NCBI GenBank assembly: GCA_963777565.1
Contig: CAVZQZ010000010.1
Span: 1 to 64,000, forward strand
Source: CALMEC01 sp963777565
GTDB lineage: Bacteria > Actinomycetota > Thermoleophilia > Miltoncostaeales > Miltoncostaeaceae
DNA length: 64,000 bases
Reading direction: 5' to 3'
Part shown: positions 1 to 9,049 of the stretch, piece by piece
Layout: every line of letters begins with the position of its first letter
Position numbering within the stretch: position 1 is the first letter of the stretch
The notes under the pieces: model-generated
The model's database searches: none
The model's input: the letters and a program-made list of their open reading frames with translations, nothing else
Told to the model about the DNA's origin: nothing
Translations under genes and position numbers: made by a program

Positions 1-1693
1 ACCTTCGCCGCGCTCACCGCGCGCCCGGCCCAGTCGTGCATCGCCTCGTATCTCGAGCGGTAGAACTCGTTCGAGCGTCAGCTCGATCAGCAGCCCGACG
101 GACTCGACCGAGGCCGGCTCCGGGAGGCCGCGAAGAGCCCTCACGAGACGCGCGTGGGCCTGCTCGTATCGCCCGAGGAAGCGCTCCACCCCGGCGCACG
201 CCGTCGCGACTGTCGCGCAGAGGGCGCTCGACCGCTCCGGGACGATCGCGACCGCCTCCAGGAGCGCCTCATGGCTTTCGGCGCACTGCCCGGCCCCCGC
301 CAACGCTCCCGGCACGGTCGAGCAGGAGCTCCACGCGCTCCTCCACGGAGGCGGTCTGCGGGAGCAGCCCAGCGCCGCAGCGAACCCCCGCGCGGCGCTT
401 TCGGCGCGAGCCGTGCCGCCGCGTCGCCGGCCTCGCGCAGGACCGCCACGCCGGCGAGGTCGCCTCGCCGCGCCGACCGCTCGACGTGGTGGGCGCGCGC
501 CGCCGCCGTCGTTATGCCCTGCGCCGCAAGCGCCTCGGCGCACCGCTCGTCGGCGCCGAGTCGCCACCCGCCGGCAGTCGCCTTGGACACGGCGCGCCGG
601 ACGAGCGGGTGTCGGAAGCGGAAGCGTCGAGGTACGTCGGTGCTGCGAACGAGATCGAGCGTGCAGGAGCTCGTCGACCGCGTGCATGGCCGCGGCCTCG
701 GACACGGCGGCCGCCGCGGCCGCCAGCTCCGGCTCGAAGGGATCGCCCGCCACCGCCGCTCCTTCGAGCACGACGCGTCCGCCGTCCGACAGCAACACGA
801 GCTCTTCGCTGAGGGACGCCGCGACCGCCGGCGGGACCCCGAGCCCCACCAGTGCGATCTCGGGCGCGAGTGTCCCTCCACCTACGTGCTCGAGCGACCG
901 GGCGAGCTGCTCCAGGTAGAACGGGTTGCCGTCGCTCTCCTGGTAGAGGACGGGCCGCGTCGGTGGCGTCGACCCTTTCGCCGAGAAGCTCCCGGGCCTC
1001 TCCGGCGGTGAGTGCGTCGAGCTCGATCCGGGTCAGCACCGCGTCACGATGCGCCCGCTCAAGCGCCGCCGCGAGTCGGTCCGGCATCTGGCGCGGGCGG
1101 AGCGCGAAAGCGCGGCGAGGACCGCGGTCGCCGGCGGCCGGCGCAAGAGTGCGCCGAGCAGCTCGACCGACGCCGAGTCGGCCCAGTGGAAGTCGTCCAG
1201 CACGAGGACGAGCGGCTCGTCTGCGGCGAGGTCGCTCAAGCAGCGCGCGTACCGCACGGTGGCTGCGGATAGCGCTCGTGCTGGAGCGCCACGGCTCGCC
1301 GGCCGCGAGCGCGACAGCGACGGCAACACGTGTGCGAGCTCTGCTTGCACGTCGTCGTCGAGCGTCGCGAGCCGGTCGGGCCGAGGCTCGCGACGTACTC
1401 GTCCAACGCGTGTCGACGAAGATCGAGAACGGCAGGTCGCACTCGAGCTCGGACGCCGACCCCGAGAGGACGAGGTGCCCGCGCGGCTCGGCACGAGCGG
1501 CGAGCTCGTCGAGCAGCCGGGTCTTCCCGATCCCCGGCTCGCCCACCAGCTCGATCGCACCGGGCGGGCCTCGCTCGAGCTCGTCGAGCAGCTGCTCGAG
1601 CGATTGAGTTCGTCCCCGCGCCCCACGAGAGGGTTCGCTGGTGCCTGGTCGCGTGCGACCCCGTGCGTGATCGCCCCCTCCTTGGCCGGTCAA
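1..1693 (-). pseudogene. LuxR/MalT-like AAA ATPase regulator, frameshifted and cut by window edge
   Basis: Minus-strand translation shows a large signalling ATPase of the type that usually ends in a LuxR helix-turn-helix, but it needs at least four frame changes. The Walker A stretch (GEPGIGKTRLLDEL) lies near 1525-1550. The Walker B stretch (LVLVLDDFHWAD) lies near 1170-1215 in a different frame. The motif that follows the P-loop domain in this family (FRFRHPLVRRAV) lies near 560-620 in a third frame. The expected C-terminal HTH would lie left of base 1 and cannot be seen. Such proteins bind an ATP-gated inducer and activate nearby genes; no target is evident here. Damage may be real decay or sequence error: the frames are otherwise well conserved, which favours recent damage or error. 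Confidence 0.7.
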
Positions 1694-1810
1694 CGAGTGT
1701 CATCACAATCCAGGCGCGTGCGTCATCCGCGAAAGCACCGCTCGCGGTCAGCGGTTTGCTACTGATGTCACCCGGCTCCACGCTCGCCTGTCCAGTCGCT
1801 CGCTGGCGAC

Positions 1811-1894
1811 AAATCAGGGTGGAGAGATCAGGGTGCGGGTTCAGGGTGACGCCCCACGCCGGCGCCGTGGGGGCAAGCTCAACCCATGTCCCGG
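1811..1894 (+). repeat. AAATCAGGGTG...AAGCTCAACCCATGTCCC repeat, copy 1
   Basis: The copy begins AAATCAGGGTG, has the octamer TCAGGGTG three times at roughly 10-nt spacing, and ends AAGCTCAACCCATGTCCC. The second copy lies at 2253-2327 in the same orientation. Spacing of the ends is nearly the same in both, while the middle has diverged. Confidence 0.6.
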
Positions 1895-2252
1895 TTACGC
1901 TGCTCCAGCACCACCACGAACCGCAGGAGTGTGGAGTCGTTGTTCGCCTCGTTTAAGGGACACGCCAGCCCATTCCGCCACCGTCCGACGCTTGCATCGT
2001 GCTCGCTCCGGCGGGCACGCGATTTGGTGGACGGTCGAATCCGACACCGAGGAGGAGGCGCTCCACGCTCCCGCCCCTAGTCGCCGAGCGCACGACCGTC
2101 GCGCAGGTCAGTGAGGTCGAGATTCCGTAACCGCGCGCCGAGCGACGCGAAAGGGAGCTCGAGCCGAGCGTGTCGGCGCCCCCGACAAGCCGCTCGGCCA
2201 GACAGTGCCATGTTCCTGCTTCGCGGCCATGGGTCGGGGTCGGCGCATCGAG

Positions 2253-2327
2253 AAATCAGGGTGCGAGATCAGGGTGTTCGCCCGATGTCGACGCAGCCGC
2301 ACGACGAAGAAGCTCGACCCATGTCCC
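2253..2327 (+). repeat. AAATCAGGGTG...AAGCTCGACCCATGTCCC repeat, copy 2
   Basis: This is the second copy of the module at 1811-1894. TCAGGGTG occurs twice and the end is AAGCTCGACCCATGTCCC. It sits 20 nt before the GTG start of the next gene, so it lies in that gene's 5' region and could carry control signals. That role is inference. Confidence 0.6.
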
Positions 2328-2346
2328 GTGTGGAAGGGGTGGTACC

Positions 2347-3233
2347 GTGAACGAGAGCCATGTTCCACCAGAGGCGCTAGCTGCTTGTGACACACCACGG
2401 CTTGAAGGAGTGCCGCCAGCCCCGGCGGCAGTGCCCCCGCCGCAGGTCGCGGCCGCCCGTCCCTCGGGCTGGACCGGGGGTCGCATCGCCGCGGTCGTGA
2501 TCGGCGCGCTGCTGGTGCTGGTCTCGTTGGTCCTGCTCGGCGGCGGCGGAACTGGCCTCTGGGCCCATCTCACCCAGCGCGACGCGGGCTATGTCACGAC
2601 CGGCGTCCACGAGTTCTCCGCCTCCGGATCAGCATTGGCGACCGAGCCGACCCATCTCGGATCGCCGGGGGTGGGCTGGCTGTACTCGCCGGGCCTGCTC
2701 GGCAAGGTTCGGATCCGGGTCACGCCCGTGAGCCCGGGCCAGGCGCTGTTCGTTGGGATCGGCCGCTCCACCGACGTCGATCGCTACTTCGCCGGCGTGA
2801 ACCACACGGTCATTTCCGACTTCTTCGGCGCCAAGGTGCGGTACACCGGTGGGGGAAGGCCGCGATCCGCTCCCGAGACACAGCACTTCTGGGTCGCCTC
2901 CTCCACCGGCCTCGGGGCCCGGACGCTGGAGTGGGATCCCCACAGCGGGTCGTGGACCGTCGTGGTGATGAATGCCAACGCGCGACCCGGGATCGGCGTG
3001 CGGGCGGACTTGGGAGTCCGGATGCCGGCGGTGCTGTGGATTGCCATCGGCTTGCTGGTGGCAGGGGCGGTCTTCTTGGCCGGCGGGGGCCTCCTGATCG
3101 CTGGTGCGATCCGCGGCCGCCGTGCCGGCCGCGCGAGCGCGGATGTGAAGACAGGACTGGATCGACCGTCGATGCACCCGCCACCTCGCCCGGACAGCAG
3201 ACCGCAACTCGTGATTACGAAAGGGAAGGACTC
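2347..3233 (+). CDS. Two-pass membrane protein with extracytoplasmic domain, 3' end uncertain
   Basis: The start is GTG (2347) just after a purine-rich GGAAGGGG stretch. Residues about 43-65 form a Leu/Val/Gly transmembrane helix. About 150 residues of Gly/Thr/Ser-rich, probably extracytoplasmic sequence follow, then a second helix (residues about 230-255) ending in an Arg cluster. The architecture (short Pro-rich cytoplasmic N-terminus, TM, outside domain, TM) recurs in hypothetical actinobacterial proteins, and I recognise no named family. The frame has no stop before the next gene. It runs on through the broken CoA-binding gene to 3861, so the true stop has probably been lost to an indel near 3145-3230. 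The end given here is only where the next gene begins. Confidence 0.6.
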
Positions 3234-3703
3234 ATGCAGAGCGTTAACTAGGCCGCATCTGCGTTCCTGGCCAATAAGCGAGTGGCGGTCACGGGAGTCT
3301 CCCGCACCCGAAGACGCACGGGAGCAACATCGTGTACCGGCGGCTGCGCGAGCGTGGATACGACGTCTTCGCGGTGAACCCGAACGCCCCGAGGTCGAGG
3401 GGGATCGGTCCTACCAGGATCTGAGATCGATCCCCGGCGGCGTCGAGGCGGTCGTGATCGGAACGCGGCCGGAGATCGCAGAGGACACGATGCACGAGTG
3501 CGCCGAGCTCGGCATCAAGCACGTCTGGATGCATCGCGGGGCCGGCGCAGGCAGCGTCTCCGCTGCCGCCACCGACTACGGCCGCGAGCACGGCATTACC
3601 GTGATCGACGGAGGCTGTCCCTTGATGTTTGGGCCGACCGCGGATCTTGGGCACAAGGTTCATGCGCCTCGTGTACGCCCGGCACGTGCCGAAGCAGGTG
3701 TGA
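3234..3703 (+). pseudogene. CoA-binding (YccU-like) protein, broken
   Basis: The ATG at 3234 follows a good ribosome site (GGGAAGGAC). The first five codons are followed by TAG (3249-3251). Beyond it the same frame reads AASAFLANKRVAVTGVSR, the Rossmann start of CoA_binding_2 proteins. One frameshift leads to RGYDVFAVNPNA, another to VEAVVIGTRPEIAED and GIKHVWMHRG, and a third near 3650 restores the family-like ending MRLVYARHVPKQV and the TGA at 3701. One nonsense codon plus three shifts makes it non-functional as read. The complete family member would be about 140-150 residues, of unknown substrate. Confidence 0.75.
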
Positions 3704-3756
3704 CCAGCGTGCCCGCGCCGCTGGGTGCGCGCAACGTGAAGCGAGAGGAGCAGACA

Positions 3757-4191
3757 GTGGCCAGCAACAGACAACTTCTGGAGCGTTACGTCGAGCTGTA
3801 CAACGCAGGTGATCTCGACGGCGTGCATGGAGTCTGTACGCCGAGGACGCCGTGCAGCTGATGCCGATGGCACCTTCGACGGCCGCAGCGCAGATCCAGG
3901 ACCGGCTCGCCCGAGGAGCTGACCGCATTCGCGGATGTCACCTATCGCGTGGCCAGCTTCGTCGAGCAGGGCGACGCGTTCGCAGACGAGTGGATCTTCG
4001 TCGGGACACACACCGGTCCGTTCCTGCTCCCGACGGCAGCCGAGCTGGCTGCCACTGGCAAGCGGGTGGAGGTGAGGGGCATGGAGCTGGTGAAGATGCA
4101 CGACGGGAAGATCGTCGTCGACAACCTGTACTACGACAACTTGGCCGTCGTCGCTCAGTTCGGTCTCGTCCCGCAGGGCGCGACCGCGTGA
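3757..4191 (+). pseudogene. SnoaL/NTF2-like protein, broken by frameshifts
   Basis: The GTG at 3757 follows GAGAGGAG. The first frame reads NRQLLERYVELYNAGDLDG, the typical first helix of SnoaL-like (nuclear transport factor 2 fold) proteins. After shifts near 3825 and 3880-3930 the last frame gives GDAFADEWIFVGTHTGPF, then TGKRVEVRGMELVKMHDGKI, the closing strands of the fold, and a TGA at 4189-4191. Family members of about 130-140 residues bind small hydrophobic ligands or act as cyclases/hydrolases. No substrate can be named. It lies 54 nt after the broken CoA-binding gene and may once have been co-transcribed. Confidence 0.75.
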
Positions 4192-4637
4192 TGGACTCGC
4201 GATGGGCTGACCGGATCGAAAGCAGCTCGGTGGACCACAAGGCGGTCCGCGCGGGCTCACGCCCACCGGGGAACATCACCGCTGTACGCCCGCCCCCGGT
4301 GGGGGTCAACAAGGGTCAACACGACCACCGGAGATGGGGTGGAGCACCCACTACCCGGTCGCGCGCACGAAACGCCTGTAAAGGGGCGACACCTCGAGAG
4401 AACAGGGGACGCCGGGAGCGACTCTTCCAAGGTCGAAGGTTCGATCTCTTCACGGCCCATCGGCTTTGTGCCCTGCAGATGGCGCACTTTCGTTCGCGGG
4501 TTCATGCGGCATTTCGCCGTTTGGGCAACAAGGTGGGCGACACCCCCACCATTTTCTCTTCCGCGTGCTCGACATCGGACACACCGCCGGAACTAGGATG
4601 GCCCGGTGCCTGTTGCGCTGGTGAAGGGAGGCTCATC
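4192..4637. other. Spacer holding dispersed repeat A, copy 1
   Basis: There is no gene in this stretch. Its right half is the repeat annotated at 4421-4590. The left half contains only a GTCAACA direct repeat (GGGGTCAACAAGGGTCAACA, about 4301-4320). Confidence 0.5.
4421..4590 (+). repeat. Dispersed repeat A (tRNA T-arm-like + GGGCAACA module), copy 1
   Basis: A tRNA 3'-end-like piece lies at 4435-4451 (GAAGGTTCGATCTCTTC: 5-bp stem around the loop TTCGATC) and is followed by ACGGCCCA, as in an acceptor strand. About 65 nt further on is TTTGGGCAACAAGGTGGGCG and then ACACCCCCACC, forming a GGTGGG/CCCACC hairpin. The same order and much of the spacing recur at 21.88-22.11 kb, with partial copies at 6.6 and 8.8 kb. 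No 5' half of a tRNA is present. Confidence 0.7.
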
Positions 4638-5200
4638 ATGGCCAAGCTGATCTACTCGGCGATCACGTCGCTCGACGGCTACGTCGCGGACGAGGACGGC
4701 AACTTCGACTGGGCCGCGCCGGACGAGGAGGTGCACGCCTTCGTCAACGACCTCGAGCGGCCGGTCGGCACCTACCTCTACGGGCGCCGGATGTACGAGG
4801 TGATGGTCGTCTGGGAGACCGCCAGGCCTCGCCGACGCGCCGCCCGTCATCGCGGACTTCGCGGAGATCTGGCAGGCGGCCGACAAGGTCGTGTACTCCA
4901 GGACGCTGGAGACGGTGTCCAGCGCCAGGACGCGGATCGAGCGCGACTTCGACCCCGACGCGGTCCGGCAGCATGAAGGCGCGACGCGGAACGCGACCTC
5001 ACCGTCGGCGGCCCCGACCTCGCCGCCCAGGCGCTCGGGGCCGGGCTGGTCGACGAGTGCCACCTGTTCGTCTGCGCCGGTCGTGGTCGGCGGCGGCAAG
5101 CGGGCGCTCCCCGACGGCGTCTCGCGTGGAGCTCGAGCTGCTGGACGAGCGCCGCTTCGGCAACGGCGTGGTCCACCTCCACTACCGCACCTGGCCGTGA
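4638..5200 (+). pseudogene. Dihydrofolate-reductase-like (RibD C-terminal domain) protein, broken
   Basis: The ATG at 4638 follows GAAGGGAGG. The first frame reads MAKLIYSAITSLDGYVADEDG and RPVGTYLYGRRMYEVMVVW, the NADPH-binding N-terminal half of RibD_C/DfrA-like reductases. Shifts near 4825, 4975 and 5090-5130 are needed to reach VVYSRTLETVSSARTRIERD, then QALGAGLVDECHLFVC, and finally VELELLDERRFGNGVVHLHY with TGA at 5198-5200. Intact members (about 185 residues) are NAD(P)H-dependent reductases of unknown substrate, common in actinobacteria. It is complete at both ends, so the lesions are internal indels only. Confidence 0.8.
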
Positions 5201-5499
5201 GGGCACGGCGACGCTTCACGGACGTCTCGGACGTGGCCTTCGAACTTCGTAGCCCGGTGGAACTCCACGACATTAACGTCAACCCGGACGAGACCCCCTC
5301 GAGGAGGGTTTCCTTCGGGACGTGCGAAGGATCGGCCATTCCGGTACCGGGGATCTCGAGGTGCAGACGAAGGAACTCTTAACTTGCCAACTACGCGGCC
5401 TTGTACTCGATACCGCGTCAGGGTCCGTCCGGATTCCGCGTTGGCCGCGGCCGTGACTTGGCCGCGGGAGGATCCCGGACCGGGTCGCGACCGCCGCGA

Positions 5500-6171
5500 T
5501 CAAGGTCGTCCGAGCGGGGCGAGCTGGTCGGGATGCAGGTTGAGCACGAGCAGGACGGCCGCCTCAGCGGTGGCGGGGATCGAAGTCCTCCCCGAGGGCA
5601 CTTCGCTCGAGGACGACCCCGAGGACGGTCGTCCAGAACGCCCGGGCCTCCACCTCGGGAGTGGTGACGAGTGCCCACCCGCGACGGTCGAGGATCTGCT
5701 GCACGGCCCTCGTGCCTTCGCGGTGGAGTTGCTCGAAGGTGCGCTCGACGAGTGGGGCCAACTCGGGGCGCCGGCGCGCGAGCAACATCGCCTCGAGGAA
5801 GCTTGGAAGCGCGGGTGAGCCCGTCGCCGTCGAGACGATCGCCCGGACGTAGCTGGCCGGGGTGCGTGCGCGGGAGCCGGCACGCTCGACCTCGGCGGCC
5901 GCACGCATGACTCCGCGGCAGGCAGCCTCGACGAACAGGGCCTCCTTCGAGCCGAAGTAGTAAGTGACCTGGCTGGGGAAGGCGTCGGCGCGCTCGGCGA
6001 TCTCGGCCACCGATACATCCCCAAACCGCGCTCGGCGAACAGGCTGCTGGCCGCGTCGAGCAGCTGCGACCGTCGCTGGCGGCCGGCGACGCGCGTGGCG
6101 CGGGCAGCGTGACGGGGTGAGGCGCCCTGATCGGGCGGCATCAGCCCACGCTCTGGAGTCGGGGACGGCAT
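5500..6171 (-). pseudogene. TetR-family transcriptional repressor, frameshifted
   Basis: Reading starts at ATG 6171. The HTH region is split: GRQRRSQLLDAASSLFAERG in the first frame, then VAEIAERADAFPSQVTYYFG in the next, with the break near 6010-6030. The ligand-binding half (SKEALFVEAACRGV, then RARAFWTTVLGVVLERSALG-like sequence) is clear. A second shift near 5580 gives the likely natural end (AVLLVLNLHPDQLAPLGRP). TetR proteins repress a divergent gene until a ligand binds. The palindrome at 6202-6216, 31 nt upstream of the start, is the obvious operator, but the divergent gene is reduced to a short remnant. Confidence 0.8.
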
Positions 6172-6198
6172 GTCCCGCACTCTAGCGAATATGCCCAC

Positions 6199-6240
6199 TT
6201 GACAAACAATGTTTGTATGTTGTACAAACACGTCCGCAGC
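6199..6240 (+). promoter_or_regulatory. Promoter-like element with TetR-type operator palindrome
   Basis: TTGACA (6199-6204) resembles a -35 box; a possible -10 (GTACAA) follows after a 17-nt spacer. The near-perfect palindrome ACAAACAATGTTTGT (6202-6216) overlaps the -35 box, so a bound dimer would block transcription to the right. A further half-site TTGTACAAAC lies at about 6220-6229. This AT-rich stretch stands out from its GC-rich surroundings. Confidence 0.6.
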
Positions 6241-6276
6241 GCATCCACCACACCTCTCACGAAAGGCCAAAGACCG

Positions 6277-6371
6277 ATGACAACCGAGCCCACGTCTACG
6301 ACGTCCACCCCCACGACTTCATCATGCGCCGCCGCTGGAAGGCGCCCGGCCCGCCGCGCACGCCGCGGTGA
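6277..6371 (+). pseudogene. Short remnant of the gene divergent from tetR
   Basis: ATG at 6277 opens MTTEP; one added base after GAGCCC shifts the frame, and correcting it gives HVYDVHPHDFIMRRRWKAPG and a TGA at 6369-6371, about 31 codons. I do not recognise the family. It sits directly behind the palindrome, where the target gene of the TetR regulator should lie, so it may be the truncated target. Confidence 0.3.
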
Positions 6372-7023
6372 CTGGAGACGGTTGGCGGACGGGGCGTTTC
6401 CCGTCCTGTCCGCCGGCACTCTGCGCACCGAGGTGTGGCCACACTTTGCCCTCAGTCGCGCGATCTCACAGGCAGGTTTGCGATCTCAGACGCTCCCAGC
6501 AACGTCACGTCGAGAAGCCGTAATCCGGCTCAGGAAGCCAGAATCCACGCCATCAGCGGGATTTCGCTGGGTCTTCCCTCCCGGCCGTCGTCGAACTACG
6601 AAACCGAAGGTCACCGGTTCGCATCCTGACTGGCGCGTCGAAGTTTGCCCTGCATATGGTCACCTTCTGTTTCTTGACTGGTTCGGCATTTCGCCGTTTG
6701 GGCAACAAGGTCTGTGACACCCCCACCATTTCCCCGTCCTCGTGCCCGACTTCGGACACCCCGATCCCATGCTCCCGGCCTTCCGGAACGGAGACGGTGC
6801 GGGAGGGGACCATTTCCTCTTCGGGGCTCAGCGATCAGTATCCTGCCGATGTTCGCCCGGTTCCCTCCGCGGGGACTGGCGCGTCGGAGAATCGGGAGCG
6901 CCCCGGATGGCCGGTGGTGGAGCCGCCCGCCGACCTCGGCGGCCGGTGGGGTTACTTCGCCAGCGGGTGGCTCCGCGCCGTCGCCGTCGCCCGCGGTGGG
7001 CGCGTCGTCGCCGGAATCTCCCC
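6372..7023. other. Gene-free spacer with dispersed repeat A, copy 2
   Basis: I see no gene on either strand. The repeat at 6598-6835 fills the middle. The rest is GC-rich sequence with no recognisable coding signal. Confidence 0.5.
6598..6835 (+). repeat. Dispersed repeat A, copy 2 (degenerate)
   Basis: A weak T-arm-like piece (CACCGGTTCGCATCC, 6612-6626) is followed by GGCATTTCGCCGTTTGGGCA (from 6684), the degenerate hairpin (AAGGTCTGTGACACCCCCACC region), CCGTCCTCGTGCCCGA, and then GAGACGGTGCGGGAGGGG (6791-6808) and CATTTCCTCTTCGG. The same blocks in the same order occur at 21.9 kb. The stem of the hairpin is broken in this copy. Confidence 0.65.
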
Positions 7024-8032
7024 TCAACGAGGAAGGCGTCCCGACGGCGAGGGGCGCAGCCATGGAGGGGGATCATCTCGGGTGGCGTCGTTAGCAGTCG
7101 CCCCGGAGATGCGCGGCACGACGCGCTCAGCGAGCAGCGTGAGCTGGTGGATGTCATCTCCGAGCGGCCAAACGAACACTCGCTCGGCACCAGCGTCCGC
7201 GAAGGCGCTGAGCCGCTGCGCGCACACCTCCGCGGATCCATCGGGAGCGAGAGCGTCCGCAAGGACTCGACGTCTCGGCCGAGGAGCGGGGCGAGGACGT
7301 CGGCGAGCATCCGCTCGGTCTTGGCGCGGTCCTCGGTCACGTAGGTCCAGAGGGTGGCAATCGCGTTGGCGAACCGATCGGGGTCGCCGCCGCGCGCGCC
7401 CACGTGCTTCCGGACCTCCGCCCACGAAGCGGCGAAGCCCTCCGGCGTCGTGTTGTAGCCAGAGGCAAGCCAACCGTCGCCGAGTTCTGGCTGCGCGCCG
7501 CAGGCCGCGCGTGCCGCCCCAGCCTGCGAGCCAGATGGGCGGCCGGCCAGGCTGGCTGGGAGGCGGCTCGAGCGTCACCCCGGCGGTCGAATAGAAGCGG
7601 CCTACGAAGGGTTCGCGGTCCCGGCCGAGCAGCGCCCGAAGCGCTCTGACCGCCTCCTCGAACTGCACGAACCGCTGCTGGACCGGAACCCCGCCGACGA
7701 CGTAGTCGCGCTCGGACGAGCCGGCTGACGCCCGCGACGAACCTGCCGCCCGAGAGCACGTCGAGGGCCGCGAACGCCTTGGCCGCCTGCGCCGGCCCGC
7801 GCACCGCGGGAAGGCAGACCGTCGTCGCCAGGCCAAGGTCGCCCGAGGCGTCGAGGATCGCGGCCAGCGCGGTGAGCCCATCGAGCCACGGCCGGCGGAA
7901 GACCAGGTGGTCGTTGGCGGACAGCCACCGGTACCCCAGCCGGGACGCCGCCGACGCATAGGCCCGAAGCTCGGCCAGGGAAGGAGGCCCTGCCGAGATC
8001 GGGATGAGCGGAAGATGTGCGCCGATCTGCAT
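7024..8032 (-). pseudogene. Luciferase-like (LLM class, probably F420-dependent) oxidoreductase, broken
   Basis: ATG at 8032 gives MQIGAHLPLIPISAGPPSLA, then YRWLSANDHLVFRRPWLDG and LGLATTVCLPAVRGP, the first strands of the LLM TIM barrel. Further frames supply RDYVVGGVPVQQRFVQFEEA, RFANAIATLWTYVTEDRAKT and GSAEVCAQRLSAFADAGAER, reaching a stop at 7024. At least four shifts are needed. Intact members (about 310-330 residues) oxidise or reduce substrates with FMN or F420; the substrate is unknown. Both ends are present. Confidence 0.75.
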
Positions 8033-8500
8033 GGGCCGATCCCTGTGGCGTCGGTCTTCGGTTCGAGGAACGGGTTGCCGTCGAACGGCGGTGGCGACCG
8101 CGGGACCGCTCGAGCCCTGGAGGCGAGAGTTGGACGCCATTCCATCACACCACGAGCGGCCACACCATTACTCGGGGGGATCCCGATCCGGAGCCATCTC
8201 ATCCCGAGGTCCTGGCTTCTCTTGACGGCCTACCGGCCTTGTCCCTGGAAGAAAGCACTTCTTGTTCGACGGTTGATGGCGGCACGCCCCGTTGTGACCT
8301 TGGACGGAACAGTCGTCCAGGAAACTCACGGCCCATCCACGAGGCCGGTCGGGACGGTTAGCGCTCATGAGGTCGACGGGGAGGGGAGGAGAACCCCCCC
8401 TGAACGAGAACGCCATGAATCATGTTCGGCGTCAAGTGGTCTGCTCTCCATCTGCGACGTGGGAAGATGCGGCCCTCGACGCGAGCAGGCCGGTGAGGGG
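8033..8500. other. Gene-free spacer
   Basis: No coding signal, complete RNA gene or repeat copy was recognised in this 468-bp stretch. It separates the divergent LLM remnant from the small zinc-ribbon gene. Confidence 0.4.
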
Positions 8501-8731
8501 ATGACGGCGGTGGGCATCGCGATCGACGCGACGACGATTCTCGACACGTGGGCCCCCTGCGGCCTGTGCTGGGGGCAGCGACGGATCTTCGAGGACTGCA
8601 ACGGCGAGGGGCTGGTTCCGCGTGTGTGCCCCGCCTGCCTCGGCGTGGGAGAGCGGCCCGTCCCGCGCAGCGGGCGCGACGAGGGACTCCAACAGGGCGA
8701 CTGCGCGAAGGGTGGGGCTCACCCGCGGTGA
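8501..8731 (+). CDS. Small CxxC zinc-ribbon-like protein (76 aa)
   Basis: ATG at 8501 follows GGTGAGGGG. The protein has two cysteine pairs, CGLC (residues about 20-23) and CPAC (about 43-46), each followed by a Gly-rich turn (CWGQ, CLGVGE), as in DnaJ-type zinc-finger half repeats. A Cys at about residue 33 (EDCNGEG) lies between them. The layout suggests one small zinc-binding domain that could contact nucleic acid or an unfolded protein. It is preceded by a 468-bp spacer and followed by a repeat, so it stands alone. I cannot name a family. Confidence 0.5.
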   Translation: MTAVGIAIDATTILDTWAPCGLCWGQRRIFEDCNGEGLVPRVCPACLGVGERPVPRSGRDEGLQQGDCAKGGAHPR

Positions 8732-9049
8732 CGTTCGACGGGTCGTCGTCCAGGCAGCGCACGGCCCGTCCATAGGTCATTCGGAACCGTCAGCGTCGAG
8801 AGGTCGAGCGGGGAGGTTGCCGGAGCGAGTTCAGCGGATTGGGCAACAAGGTGGGCAACACCCCCACCATTGCCTCTTCCTCGCGCCCGATCTCGGACAG
8901 CCGCTCCACGCTCCTGGCCTCGGGGGAGGAGACGGTGCGGGAGGGCAGCCATTTCCTCGGCTCCCTTCGGCAGACAAGAGCGGCCCATGCTCCCGCCCTT
9001 CCGCGCGAGTACGGATGCCCCGCAGCCAAGCCCATGCGAGAGTGCCGCC
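8732..9049. other. Spacer with dispersed repeat A, copy 3
   Basis: No gene was seen. Positions 8833-8997 hold the repeat; the 50 nt to the right lead into the histidine kinase start. Confidence 0.5.
8833..8997 (+). repeat. Dispersed repeat A, copy 3 (lacks T-arm piece)
   Basis: TTGGGCAACAAGGTGGGCAA (from 8839) and ACACCCCCACC form the GGTGGG/CCCACC hairpin. They are followed by CCTCGCGCCCGATCTCGGAC, then GAGACGGTGCGGGAGGG (8929-8945) and CCATTTCCTCGG, then CTTCGGCAGACAAGAGCG and CCCATGCTCCCGCCCTTC. The last block matches the one at about 30.31-30.35 kb. The tRNA-like part is absent. Confidence 0.65.

Larger units (their letters stand above)
1694..2346. other. Gene-free spacer with two copies of an AAATCAGGGTG repeat
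   Basis: I see no convincing gene here. The stretch holds two diverged copies of a roughly 80-bp module (listed separately) and otherwise only GC-rich sequence without family resemblance on either strand. Confidence 0.5.

Noticed and set aside
3852..4976. A 374-codon + frame crossing the SnoaL remnant, a repeat and the RibD_C remnant
   Set aside because: Only the part from 4638 on matches a family; the rest is repeat DNA and shadow sequence joined by chance.
5285..5320. CCCCCTCGAGGAGGG hairpin as a terminator
   Set aside because: The stem is short, centred on a common CTCGAG palindrome, 90 nt from the nearest stop and without a T-run; too weak to list as a feature.
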